64,000 nt of DNA, taken from assembly GCA_017380575.1 (NCBI GenBank), contig JAFODS010000019.1, positions 92,948 through 156,947 of the forward strand, given 5' to 3'. Below, in pieces: positions 43,318 through 51,524 of this stretch. The position numbers and the translations under genes were made by a program. The notes under the pieces were generated by a model. The model was not told where the DNA came from. It did not search any database and saw only the letters and a program-made list of their open reading frames with translations. This DNA is from Clostridia bacterium. Lineage in GTDB: Bacteria; Bacillota; Clostridia; Oscillospirales; Acutalibacteraceae. Positions within the stretch are counted from its first letter, which is position 1; each line of letters starts with the position of its first letter.

Positions 43318-44232
43318 TTGAAAAAGGGAAAAAGCATTAAGTCTGTTTTTACAAATTTCAGTATAAAAGAATTTGCTGTTGATAATATTTACTACATTCT
43401 GGGGTGTATTCTCTATGCCGCAGGTGTCAATATTTTTGCAATTCCGAATAATATCGCGCAAAGCGGAATTACCGGTCTTGCAATTATCATCAATTACCTT
43501 GTACCGCAGTTTCCTGTCGGTCTTACAGGTTTTGTTCTGAATGTCCCGTTGATAATCCTTGCATGGATTTTTATCGGAAAGGCGTTTACTCTCAAAACCC
43601 TGTGGACAACCGTAATTCTGTCGCTTTGTATTGACGGTGTTGCGGCTGTAATGGATATGGGACTGATTGGTGCATACACGGGAGACAAGCTTCTTGCTTC
43701 TCTTTTCTGCGGTGCGATGTGCGGTGCAGGAATTGCGTTGATTATTGTTCGCGGTGCAACATCGGGCGGAACGGATGTCCTCGGCAGATTACTTAAAAAA
43801 ATCTGGCCTCATATGACAATGGGAACAATGATTCTCGTCTGCGATGCCGTTGTGGTTATAACTGCTGCTATTGTCTTCAGGAGCGTTGACAGTGCGATGT
43901 ATGCGGCTATACTTATTTTTGCAAGCTCTGAGGTTATGGACCATATTCTCTATGGTACGGGAAGCGGTAAAATGCTTTATATCTTCACTAAGAAGGGTGA
44001 CGAGATAGCGAGAATGATAACCGAAACCTGTAAGAGAGGTGCAACGATAATCGAAGGTAAAGGCGGTTACACAGGCGACTCAAATGAACTTGTCATCTGT
44101 GCGGCAAGGAGCCACGAAATACCGAGAATACGTAAAAAAGTAAAAGAATTTGACCCCGATTCATTTGTTGTTTTGACAGAAGCAAATGAAATTCTCGGCA
44201 AAGGCTTTACGCCGCCGGCGGCAGGGGATTGA
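43318..44232 (+). CDS. YitT-family membrane protein
   Basis: Integral membrane protein with five to six N-terminal helices (first near residues 21-38) and a C-terminal DUF2179 cytoplasmic domain (FTKKGDEIARMITETCKRGATI onward). Hallmarks are FAIPNNIAQSGITGLAI near 42-58 and RGATSGGTDVLGRLL near 143-157. 304 aa. A CGGAGG site precedes the TTG start. The family is of unknown transport activity. It follows mrnC by 13 bp. Confidence 0.88.
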   Translation: MKKGKSIKSVFTNFSIKEFAVDNIYYILGCILYAAGVNIFAIPNNIAQSGITGLAIIINYLVPQFPVGLTGFVLNVPLIILAWIFIGKAFTLKTLWTTVILSLCIDGVAAVMDMGLIGAYTGDKLLASLFCGAMCGAGIALIIVRGATSGGTDVLGRLLKKIWPHMTMGTMILVCDAVVVITAAIVFRSVDSAMYAAILIFASSEVMDHILYGTGSGKMLYIFTKKGDEIARMITETCKRGATIIEGKGGYTGDSNELVICAARSHEIPRIRKKVKEFDPDSFVVLTEANEILGKGFTPPAAGD

Positions 44233-44254
44233 TAGTAAGCTGTGAGGAGTATTT

Positions 44255-44734
44255 ATGAAAAACAGGAAGATAATGGTTTTTGCTGTTATTGCTCTAATTA
44301 TTATTGCCTTAGGTGTTTCTGCAAATGTTTTTGGTTTTTCTTTTTCGACAAGATATTACGATACAATTATCGAGGCGTATAATGTTGAAAACGATGATTA
44401 CATTATAAATGAAGAAATCACACTAGTTAAAAAAGATAATGTTGCAGTAGCTTTATGCAAAACAACAACCGAAGAATATATTATCACTCCTTTCAAAATT
44501 AAAAATAGTCAGTATTTTTCTTTATCAGATGTTGATACGTTAAGTGGTTTAGAAGAAATTGATGGAGATATCGGAGAGTCTTTTTGTCGGATTGACGGCA
44601 AAAAAGTATACTATAATTTAATTGAAACAGAGAATGTCGAAAATTACAAAAAGCAATATCAGAACATTTCTTTTAGTGATCAGATAAATGCAAATGACGG
44701 CAAAACTGTAACATTAGTATTATATTACAAGTAA
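44255..44734 (+). CDS. Uncharacterised membrane-anchored/exported protein
   Basis: 159 aa. A hydrophobic N-terminal segment (VFAVIALIIIALGVSANVF) is preceded by MKNRKI, so it is a signal anchor or signal peptide. The rest is hydrophilic and beta-rich with two cysteines. No recognisable domain. Composition is AT-rich compared with yitT upstream. GAGGAGT ribosome site. A terminator follows. Confidence 0.65.
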   Translation: MKNRKIMVFAVIALIIIALGVSANVFGFSFSTRYYDTIIEAYNVENDDYIINEEITLVKKDNVAVALCKTTTEEYIITPFKIKNSQYFSLSDVDTLSGLEEIDGDIGESFCRIDGKKVYYNLIETENVENYKKQYQNISFSDQINANDGKTVTLVLYYK

Positions 44735-44769
44735 AAAATCAGGCTGTAATGGAACAGCCTGATTTTTTC
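44735..44769 (+). terminator. Terminator after the obgE-mrnC-yitT region
   Basis: Perfect stem AAAAATCAGGCTGT / ACAGCCTGATTTTT with an AATGGA loop, starting directly after the stop codon of the preceding gene. Confidence 0.9.
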
Positions 44770-44928
44770 TATATAAACCATCTCGAAAGAGGGTATGATA
44801 CAGTTATTTTTTCTTTTTTCAAGTGTTGCTTGAGTTGCTTACAATAAATGATTTATTGTTTTTTATATTTTAATACGTTATTATACATACAGGCCGGTCA
44901 ACAAAGCTAATCAGAGGTGATAAGAACA

Positions 44929-46023
44929 ATGACTATTTATTTAGGTGAAAACATAAAAAGATTAAGGTTAGAAAAAGGACTTACACAAGAAACTCTTTCA
45001 GAGTTTTTAGGTGTTACTTCTCAAAGCGTCAGTAATTGGGAACGCGGAGAAAGTTATCCCGATATTACAATTCTTCCTGAAATTGCAGGCTTTTTCAAGG
45101 TAAGTGTTGATGATCTTCTGGGGATTAACAGAGCCGAAGACGAGGCAGAAATAATCAGAGAACTTGAAGCTTATGATAATCTCAGAGACGAAAAATTAAA
45201 GCTGGAAATAATAAATAAACTTAAAGAAAAGTTTCCTAATGATTTTCGTGTCCTTTTGAGATATATGACTTGCCTTGTTCATTTCAAAGAAAACACCCCC
45301 GAAAATGTCGCAAAAATAATTGCAATATATGAAAACATCAAACAGAACTGCAACAATGATAAAATACGCATTTCAGCTAAAAGGCATATTGTAGAGCTCT
45401 ATAAAGGGCTTTCACAGAAAGAAGGTAGCGGTATAACCTTTGAGGACTGTGAAAAAATTATAAAAGAAATGCCGAGGATGAGAGACGGACAGGAAATGTT
45501 CTGCTTTTATTACCCCGAAAATTATCCGAACGGTGACGAGATAATAATGAACACACTTGAAGAACAGTTTTTACTGCTCAATACAGTGTATTCTCATTAT
45601 TTTCATTACAACGGTTTTTTCTATGACAGAAACTTCTCTGATGAATGGGTGCTTTCCGCTTTCAAAACAGAACTCGACTTTTTGAATTTTGTGTATGATG
45701 ACGGTCATTACGGAAAAATGTGGCGAACAGTAATTTATAATTACGGACATTTAGGCGTACGATATTTCAAACTTGGTGATACAGTTAATGCATTGAAAAA
45801 CTTCAGAAAAATGTGTGACCTTGCTATCGAGTTTGATAATATGGACAGAATAACAACCATGCACTCAGTAATGTTTGAAGGAAATAAATTTGATAAGCAT
45901 ACTTTGGGTACTACTTATGTTGCCAAAACACAGATAAAAGAGCTTTTGACAGAAAAATATCCGTTGACAGAAGATTTTAAAAATATGATTGAGTTCAAAA
46001 ATATTATTGCTTTACTTGAATAA
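44929..46023 (+). CDS. XRE-family transcriptional regulator with long C-terminal domain
   Basis: N-terminal helix-turn-helix (LGENIKRLRLEKGLTQETLSEFLGVTSQSVSNWERGESYPDI) spans residues 4-46, with FFKVSVDDLLGI closing the DNA-binding domain near 60-71. The remaining 290 residues are helical and TPR-like (LKLEIINKLKEKFPNDFRVLLRYMTCL), a layout seen in peptide- or metabolite-sensing regulators. The ATG at 44929 with GAGGTGATAAG upstream is preferred over the 44917 start, which overlaps the ribosome site. 364 aa, AT-rich. No target is obvious. Confidence 0.85.
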   Translation: MTIYLGENIKRLRLEKGLTQETLSEFLGVTSQSVSNWERGESYPDITILPEIAGFFKVSVDDLLGINRAEDEAEIIRELEAYDNLRDEKLKLEIINKLKEKFPNDFRVLLRYMTCLVHFKENTPENVAKIIAIYENIKQNCNNDKIRISAKRHIVELYKGLSQKEGSGITFEDCEKIIKEMPRMRDGQEMFCFYYPENYPNGDEIIMNTLEEQFLLLNTVYSHYFHYNGFFYDRNFSDEWVLSAFKTELDFLNFVYDDGHYGKMWRTVIYNYGHLGVRYFKLGDTVNALKNFRKMCDLAIEFDNMDRITTMHSVMFEGNKFDKHTLGTTYVAKTQIKELLTEKYPLTEDFKNMIEFKNIIALLE

Positions 46024-46036
46024 TGCCATTGAAACG

Positions 46037-46073
46037 AAAACAAGTCACTCTGAAAAAGAGTGACTTGTTTTTT
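46037..46073. terminator. Bidirectional terminator between convergent genes
   Basis: Perfect stem AAACAAGTCACTCT / AGAGTGACTTGTTT with a short A-rich loop and T-run to the right. Confidence 0.85.
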
Positions 46074-46100
46074 ATATAGCTAAGGAATATTTTTTTAAAA

Positions 46101-47561
46101 TCAATCCCACTCGCAACCTGTAACGGTATCCATATCAATTCCCTTGGTATCGTGTGTTTTAAGCAGAAGTGCAAAGAATGCGCCGATAAAACCGGGGACG
46201 AGGAGGGCGAGTGAAACCACTCCGATAATCTCGTTTCCGAGACCCGTTATAAACGGTACACCGATTCCTACAATGTAGGATATCGCAAAGCCGACAGCCG
46301 TGACAAGAAACTGCGCAGACATTGTTGATGAACGAAGGTTTGTCGGTGATGATTCGCCGATCATCATGATAAGAACGTCATTTGTTGAATAGTAGCTGCC
46401 GATGCTTGCACCGCAAAGGAAACCTACGAGATACGGATTCCAACCGAGTGTTGAACCGACTGTGAACGTAAAGAATGCAATAAGGCAGTTGACAGCGGTA
46501 ACGATTGCGGCTGATTTTCTTCCCTTGATATCGGAAATGAATCCCATTATAACCTGAGAAACTGCGCATCCTACGGGGAACATAAACAAAGCTGTAGTTA
46601 TATCGCCGATGCTGACAGCCTGATATGCCGCTTCAATTGTTTCAAACAGCCCTGCTTTGACGTGATGCTGAGCATATCCGTAAGTCATAATTATCTGATA
46701 GTTAACCGTTCCGATGAAACCGACGTTGACGATTGAAGATGTTATGTAAAGCCAACGGAGCTGTTTGTGTTTCATCGCGAATTTCAAAGCGGGGATGAGT
46801 CCTCCCTGTGCGTTCTGTGCATCTTTGAGCTTCTTTTCAGCTTCTCTTTCCTCGTCTGTCATTCTGAGGTAGCGAAGTCTTGATTCGATGAAGGAATCCG
46901 TCTCACGCGCGGTCAAAAGTGCGATGAAGCTTGTTACAAGACCGACAAGTGCAGGGATAAGGTAAACCATTCTCCACTCTGAAGCATTGTGCATAAGCAA
47001 CCTTCTGAGCACGGGTACGAGCATAACGGACATATTTGCAATGAATTTGATTGAAGAATAAACTTTGCCTCGGTGATCTGTAGGTGAGGATTCCATTATG
47101 TAAACAACGTGCATATCGTGTGGAATAAAAAACTGCACCATACACGCACCGAAAAAGTACAGAAAGAGATTGTCGGACAGGAAAATTACAAGCAGTGCAA
47201 AGCTCATTCCGAAAGTGTTGATAACAAGAAACTTTTTTCTTCCCCAACGGTCGGCAAGTGGACGGTACAAAAGCCCTATTGCCTGAAACGGAACAATCAG
47301 TATAGAGAGAATATCAAGGAATGTTCCTGATCTTTTGCCGAAAGAAGCGAGAAGGTCGTTCGCAATTTCTGTTTTCATCAGAGTACCTATCTGAGAGGCG
47401 ATTTCATCGGTAGCGTATATCAGCGTGATTATGAATACGAGATAAGCGAAATAATATCTGCCTTTTGGTTTTGCTTTTTCTTTTTCCCATTTCAGAATTT
47501 CTTTGTCTCGCTTTTTCTGCAGTTTTAAAAGCTGTTCTTGTGTGTATACTTTCTTTCTCAT
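46101..47561 (-). CDS. MFS transporter
   Basis: 486 aa, about 12 membrane segments, with a hydrophilic N-terminal extension of 30 residues (KKRDKEILKWEKEKAKPKG) and a central cytoplasmic loop (RLRYLRMTDEEREAEKKLKD) between the six-helix halves. The MFS-typical loop RPLADRWGRKKFL occurs near residue 98-110 and DIKGRKSA in the second half. This matches sugar-porter-like MFS proteins. The substrate is not readable. It lies 12 bp downstream of the PHP-domain gene and probably shares its promoter. Confidence 0.88.
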   Translation of the reverse strand: MRKKVYTQEQLLKLQKKRDKEILKWEKEKAKPKGRYYFAYLVFIITLIYATDEIASQIGTLMKTEIANDLLASFGKRSGTFLDILSILIVPFQAIGLLYRPLADRWGRKKFLVINTFGMSFALLVIFLSDNLFLYFFGACMVQFFIPHDMHVVYIMESSPTDHRGKVYSSIKFIANMSVMLVPVLRRLLMHNASEWRMVYLIPALVGLVTSFIALLTARETDSFIESRLRYLRMTDEEREAEKKLKDAQNAQGGLIPALKFAMKHKQLRWLYITSSIVNVGFIGTVNYQIIMTYGYAQHHVKAGLFETIEAAYQAVSIGDITTALFMFPVGCAVSQVIMGFISDIKGRKSAAIVTAVNCLIAFFTFTVGSTLGWNPYLVGFLCGASIGSYYSTNDVLIMMIGESSPTNLRSSTMSAQFLVTAVGFAISYIVGIGVPFITGLGNEIIGVVSLALLVPGFIGAFFALLLKTHDTKGIDMDTVTGCEWD

Positions 47562-47573
47562 ATGTATACCCCT

Positions 47574-48326
47574 TTAAAGCAATATTCTCTTTATATCATC
47601 AAGGAAGTTTTTGGGATCGATGCTGTCGAGTCTGTGAGCATCAGTTCCGAGGGTAAAAACAGCACCGATTTCCTTGCCGATATTAAACATACGTCTTGCT
47701 AATGGTGCATCTGCCATAACTGCAACTGTGTTAATCTCAAATGCACATTCGCTGTTGTAAGCTTCGGTAAGAATATCGCCGATTTCATTGTCTGACCAAC
47801 AGCTGCCGACAGCTTCGTCGCTCCATCCTGTGCTTTTTGTAAGGTATTTGCCGTTAAGCGGGTGAGCGATTGTGTCTGCAGCTTTATCTTTAAAAAGATT
47901 TCTCAGCATGACTTTTGTCAGCTCTTTGTAGTTTTCTGGTGTTTTTTCGGCAGGCTGTTCCCAACCTGTAACATGGAAATGATTCTGTGCATAAAGACGG
48001 TACTCGGTATCAAGCTCAATTCCTTTGAGTGTGTATGTATCGCTTGCGTAGCACGAAAATTCTCCGCCGATAAGAACTTTTATGTCGGGATTGAGTTCAT
48101 CTCTCAGTATTCTTAAATTGTTGCAGCTTTCAATGAATTCAGGCAGATCCTCGGGCTCGTAGATATGGTCGCAAAGGGCAATCATTTGAAGTCCTGCTTT
48201 TTGAGCTGTTGAAACGATATTCTGAAAGCTCATTTCATCCTTGGCACAGCCGGAAAAATTGGTGTGAATGTGCAGATTAAATCGTGCAAGTTCATCTAAA
48301 TCATATATTCCCTGAGTTAAAAACAT
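47574..48326 (-). CDS. PHP-domain metal hydrolase
   Basis: Polymerase-and-histidinol-phosphatase fold: NLHIHTNFSGCAKDEM near residues 17-32 (HIHTN), MIALCDHIYEPED near 47-59, GGEFSCYASDTY near 85, DTIAHPLNGKY near 157 and FTLGTDAHRLD near 226. 250 aa. A PHP phosphoesterase of unknown substrate; position ahead of an MFS transporter suggests it could act on the transported compound (inference). Start ATG with AGGAGTTGATGTT ribosome site. Confidence 0.82.
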   Translation of the reverse strand: MFLTQGIYDLDELARFNLHIHTNFSGCAKDEMSFQNIVSTAQKAGLQMIALCDHIYEPEDLPEFIESCNNLRILRDELNPDIKVLIGGEFSCYASDTYTLKGIELDTEYRLYAQNHFHVTGWEQPAEKTPENYKELTKVMLRNLFKDKAADTIAHPLNGKYLTKSTGWSDEAVGSCWSDNEIGDILTEAYNSECAFEINTVAVMADAPLARRMFNIGKEIGAVFTLGTDAHRLDSIDPKNFLDDIKRILL

Positions 48327-48356
48327 AACATCAACTCCTTTGTAATTAACATATTA

Positions 48357-48385
48357 ATTGTAACAATTTTGCTTTGGTTTGTCAA
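48357..48385 (-). promoter_or_regulatory. Promoter of the PHP-MFS operon
   Basis: Minus strand TTGACA (48385-48380), 17-bp spacer, TACAAT (48362-48357), 30 bp before the start. Confidence 0.7.
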
Positions 48386-48392
48386 TTTGACT

Positions 48393-48421
48393 TTGACATT
48401 GAAATGTCGTGATGTTATACT
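48393..48421 (+). promoter_or_regulatory. SDR gene promoter, divergent
   Basis: TTGACA (48393-48398), 17-bp spacer, TATACT (48416-48421), 36 bp before the SDR start. Its -35 is only 7 bp from the -35 of the opposing PHP-MFS promoter. Confidence 0.7.
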
Positions 48422-48457
48422 GATTAAAAATCTGTATTTACGAAAACAGGTGATTTA

Positions 48458-49252
48458 ATGAATAAAAAGATTGCAATTGTAACGGGTGCTAATTCAGGCA
48501 TAGGCCGCTGTACGGCAAAAGCACTGACTGATGCCGGTTGTACGGTTTATGACTTCAGCAGACGCGATATTTCTGTTGAAAAGATTAACCATATTCGGGT
48601 TGACGTCACGGATGAAAATAATGTTATTAATGCTGTAAAAGAAGTGTATGAAAAAGAGGGCGGAATCGACATTGTTATAAACTGTGCAGGATTCGGAATA
48701 TCGGGTGCAGTTGAATTTACGACTCTTGAAGATGCAAAATCGCAGTTCGATGTTAACTTTTTCGGAATGGTAAATGTTAATAGAGCAGTTATACCGTATA
48801 TGAGGGAAAACGGAGGAGGGCGGATTGTGAATATCAGCTCCGTTGCCGCGGTTGCACATATTCCTTTTCAGACATATTATTCTGCATCCAAGGCAGCAAT
48901 TGAATCCTATACCTGTGCACTTTCAAATGAGCTTAAGCCTTTTAAAATCAGCGTTGTTGCAATTCAGCCGGGTGATATCTGTACAGAATTCACTCAGGCC
49001 CGAAAAAAGACTTTTGCGGGTGATGATGTTTATAACGGAAGAATATCAAAGAGTGTTGCAGGTATGGAGCGTGACGAGCAAAAGGGTATGAAACCCGAGG
49101 TCGCAGGTAATTATATTGCAAAAATTGCTCTTAAATCAAAAGTGAAACCGATATATGCAATAGGTGCAAGCTACAAGCTTGTCTGTATACTCTGCAAAAT
49201 GTTTCCGTGCCGATTCAAAAACTTTGTTATCGGTCAGCTGTACGCTAAATAA
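48458..49252 (+). CDS. SDR-family NAD(P)-dependent oxidoreductase
   Basis: Classical short-chain dehydrogenase. TGANSGIGRCTAKAL near residues 8-22 (cofactor), NCAGFGISGAVEF near 75-87, NISSVAAVAHIPFQTYYSASKAAIES with catalytic Ser and YSASK near 138-142, and a C-terminal basic, hydrophobic end (CKMFPCRFKNFVIGQLYAK). 264 aa. Single gene. The substrate is unknown. Confidence 0.9.
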   Translation: MNKKIAIVTGANSGIGRCTAKALTDAGCTVYDFSRRDISVEKINHIRVDVTDENNVINAVKEVYEKEGGIDIVINCAGFGISGAVEFTTLEDAKSQFDVNFFGMVNVNRAVIPYMRENGGGRIVNISSVAAVAHIPFQTYYSASKAAIESYTCALSNELKPFKISVVAIQPGDICTEFTQARKKTFAGDDVYNGRISKSVAGMERDEQKGMKPEVAGNYIAKIALKSKVKPIYAIGASYKLVCILCKMFPCRFKNFVIGQLYAK

Positions 49253-49255
49253 ATA

Positions 49256-49283
49256 TTGATTATTCTGAATAATATGGTATAAT
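49256..49283 (+). promoter_or_regulatory. Promoter of the ChbG-like deacetylase gene
   Basis: TTGATT (49256-49261), 16-bp spacer, extended -10 TGG-TATAAT (49278-49283). Confidence 0.6.
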
Positions 49284-49315
49284 ATTATCAGTTTTTAAAG
49301 AAAGGACTTTAAACT

Positions 49316-50203
49316 ATGCCTAAGTATCTTATTGTTAACGCAGATGATTACGGAATGTGTAATGCTGCTAACGAAGCTGTTAATGAACTTTTTGAAGGTG
49401 GTTGGCTTAAGTCAGCTACTGTTATGATACCTTGTCCGGCTGCTAAAGCTGCTGTTGATTTTTCAAATGCTCATCCGGAGCACGCAATCGGTGTTCATCT
49501 TACAATGACAAGTGAGTGGGGCAAGTACCGTTGGAAACCGCTTACAAGAGGTAAGACTCTTATGGACGAAGCAGGTTTTATGTGGCACGAGAGTGATCAG
49601 GTTGAGAAGAATGCTTCTTATGAGGATCTTGAAGCTGAAATCCGTGCACAGATTGACCTTGCACACAGCTGGGGAATGAAGCCTTCACATACTGACAACC
49701 ATATGGGTTCACTTTACGGTCACTATACAGGCAGACTCGGTCTTTCTAAAATGACTCTTCGTGTCTGCGGTGAATACGGCTATGCTTACCGTCTTTACAC
49801 AAAGCACGATAAGAGAATCTGCCCGAAGGGTACACCGTATCCCCTCTATGCAGCTGTTACTCTTCTTTCAAAGCGTTGGGGTAAGAAATACGATGTTGTT
49901 ATTCCTGATTATCTTCTTTTCCCTGACTGGAATGATGATATGCGCGTAAGCTATGAGGTTTACCGTGATACAATTCTTAAAATCTGGACAAACATTCCTG
50001 AAGACGGTGTAACAGAAACGTTCGTACATCCATCAGTAGAGTGTGATGAACTCAAAGGCATCACATCAAGATGGCAGGACAGAGTCTGGGAATACGAGCT
50101 TATGAAAGACCCGTATGTTCACGAGTATCTTAAAAAGCACGATGTTGAACTCATCAGCTACCGTGAACTCATAAAGATGAAGGGCGGCAAGCTTAAGGGA
50201 TAA
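49316..50203 (+). CDS. ChbG/HpnK-family carbohydrate deacetylase
   Basis: YdjC-fold metal-dependent deacetylase, the family that removes an acetyl group from chitooligosaccharides (ChbG) or hopanoid-linked sugars. The signature NADDYGMC is at residues 7-14 with metal-binding Asp, GVHLTMTSEW near 60-69 holds a metal His, and PSHTDNHMGSLYGH near 121-134 the others. 295 aa is family size. Ribosome site AAAGGACT. The substrate is not known; no chb operon is adjacent. Confidence 0.88.
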   Translation: MPKYLIVNADDYGMCNAANEAVNELFEGGWLKSATVMIPCPAAKAAVDFSNAHPEHAIGVHLTMTSEWGKYRWKPLTRGKTLMDEAGFMWHESDQVEKNASYEDLEAEIRAQIDLAHSWGMKPSHTDNHMGSLYGHYTGRLGLSKMTLRVCGEYGYAYRLYTKHDKRICPKGTPYPLYAAVTLLSKRWGKKYDVVIPDYLLFPDWNDDMRVSYEVYRDTILKIWTNIPEDGVTETFVHPSVECDELKGITSRWQDRVWEYELMKDPYVHEYLKKHDVELISYRELIKMKGGKLKG

Positions 50204-50217
50204 TTGAATACATAATT

Positions 50218-50247
50218 AACGACGGCAGATTCTGCCGTCGTTTTTTG
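50218..50247 (+). terminator. Terminator after the deacetylase gene
   Basis: Perfect 12-bp stem AACGACGGCAGA / TCTGCCGTCGTT followed by TTTTT. Confidence 0.9.
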
Positions 50248-50294
50248 CTACCAATTCGGGTTTGTCGGAGTGTTTGAATTTTGCAGAATCCAAT

Positions 50295-50482
50295 ACCTCC
50301 ATCTGACGAGGGAGGTGGATTTTGCGAAGCAAAAGACGGAGGGAGAGATAGCACGAGTTTTTACTACCCCTCAGTCTTGCCTGCGGCAAGCCAGCTCCCC
50401 TGACAAGTGGAGCTACGCCCTTTTTTAGCTTGAAAGATTAGAAGAGCTCGACAAACCCGAATTTGTCAGGATGTTAAAACCC
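50295..50482. repeat. 188-bp direct repeat, copy 1
   Basis: Matches copy 2 (53009-53196) at all but four positions over 188 bp with no gap, by eye alignment. It contains a purine-rich CTCCATCTGACGAGGGAGG hairpin at the left, a CTTGCCTGCGGCAAG hairpin and a T-run (CCCTTTTTTAGC). It has no coding sequence. The copies lie 2.7 kb apart on either side of the two-component gene pair. Confidence 0.85.
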
Positions 50483-50708
50483 TTCTTGTAGGGCGTGACG
50501 CTCGTCGACACGCTGTTAAATATAGCAGATATCGGCACGTCGTAAACGTCGTGCCCTACTAAATAGATTCAGGCGTGTCCGTAGGGGAACATATTATGTT
50601 TCCGAAAAATCGCATAAAATTCGCGATCAGATGATATCTCACCCTACGGTGTTGATTTTAAAACATCCCTACAAACCTGAATTTGTTTAATTAACCCTCA
50701 AATATTAA
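50483..50708. other. Non-coding block of small hairpins between repeat and operator
   Basis: Contains GGCACG / CGTGCC (50534-50555) and GGAACAT / ATGTTTCC hairpins and stretches similar to those after copy 2 (GTAGGGGAACATA, CCTGAATTTGTTTAATT). No open frame worth calling. Confidence 0.5.
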
Positions 50709-50740
50709 TAATTTTGTCGATTTTTTCGATAGTTTTGCAT
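50709..50740 (+). promoter_or_regulatory. Direct-repeat box 1 (candidate LytTR operator)
   Basis: TAATTTTGTCG (50709-50719) and TAGTTTTGCAT (50730-50740), TTTTG cores 21 bp apart. It ends 5 bp before the -35 hexamer of the regulator gene. Same arrangement as boxes 2 and 3. AgrA/ComE-type LytTR regulators bind two short direct repeats on one face of the DNA with a spacing near 21 bp. Confidence 0.6.
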
Positions 50741-50745
50741 TTCCA

Positions 50746-50773
50746 TTGACAAGTTATACTCATTTTGTAATAA
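50746..50773 (+). promoter_or_regulatory. Promoter of the two-component pair
   Basis: TTGACA (50746-50751), 16-bp spacer, TAATAA (50768-50773), about 42 bp upstream of the response-regulator start and directly after box 1. Confidence 0.6.
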
Positions 50774-50815
50774 TGAAAATGTATAATTGTATTCAGTCAT
50801 AGGAGAGTACGTACA

Positions 50816-51523
50816 ATGAAAATTGCAATTTGTGATGATGAATCAAGAGTAATAGAAGAAGTGGAAAAGGCTTTGAACTATTATTTCGGAATAAAGTCCA
50901 TAGACGCAGAGATTTTCAGTTTTGAAAACGGTGAAGATTTACTGCACAGCAATATCAGTTTCGACATGGCTTTTCTTGATGTTGAAATGCCGTCCGTCAG
51001 CGGTGTTGAGGTCGGTAAAAAGCTAAAGCGGAAATTCAGCAATATTATAATCTTTATGATTACAGCATACTCTGAATATCTTGACGATGCATTCGAGCTC
51101 GGTGCTTACAGATTTCTGCAAAAGCCGTTGGACGTTACCCGACTGTACCGTTCATTGGATGCGGCGTTGCTTTCGATTTCAGGCAGGGATATCAAAATAA
51201 TCTGCCCGAACAATGACTCCGTAATGGTTTCAACTCAGTCAATAATCTTCTGCGAGACATACAAAAGAAAATCTAAAATCGTAACAACAAAAGGTCAGTA
51301 TATATCAAATGAATCTCTTGCATACTGGAAAGGTAAGTTGGATGAATTGAATTTTTGCTCACCGCACGCAAGCTATATAATAAATTTCAATTTTGTCGAG
51401 AGCTTTAACCGTTCATCGCTTACATTGGCTCACGAAGACCAAAAGTATATTATTTCAATTGCACCGAGCAAACAGTCAGAATTCCGCAAGAAAATGTTTT
51501 CGTTTGCAGAAAGAGGGGTGTGA
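50816..51523 (+). CDS. LytTR-family response regulator (AgrA-like)
   Basis: Two-domain response regulator, 235 aa. The receiver has acidic pair D7-D8, phospho-acceptor D55 in AFLDVEMPS, T83 in MITAYSEY and K103 in LQKPLD, all at the expected positions. Residues 130-235 form the LytTR DNA-binding domain (VMVSTQSIIFCETYKRKSKI, then FVESFNRSSLTL). It binds promoter direct repeats as a dimer in this family. An AGGAGAGTACGTAC region is the ribosome site. The kinase gene begins 1 bp after its stop. Confidence 0.92.
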   Translation: MKIAICDDESRVIEEVEKALNYYFGIKSIDAEIFSFENGEDLLHSNISFDMAFLDVEMPSVSGVEVGKKLKRKFSNIIIFMITAYSEYLDDAFELGAYRFLQKPLDVTRLYRSLDAALLSISGRDIKIICPNNDSVMVSTQSIIFCETYKRKSKIVTTKGQYISNESLAYWKGKLDELNFCSPHASYIINFNFVESFNRSSLTLAHEDQKYIISIAPSKQSEFRKKMFSFAERGV

Positions 51524-51524
51524 A

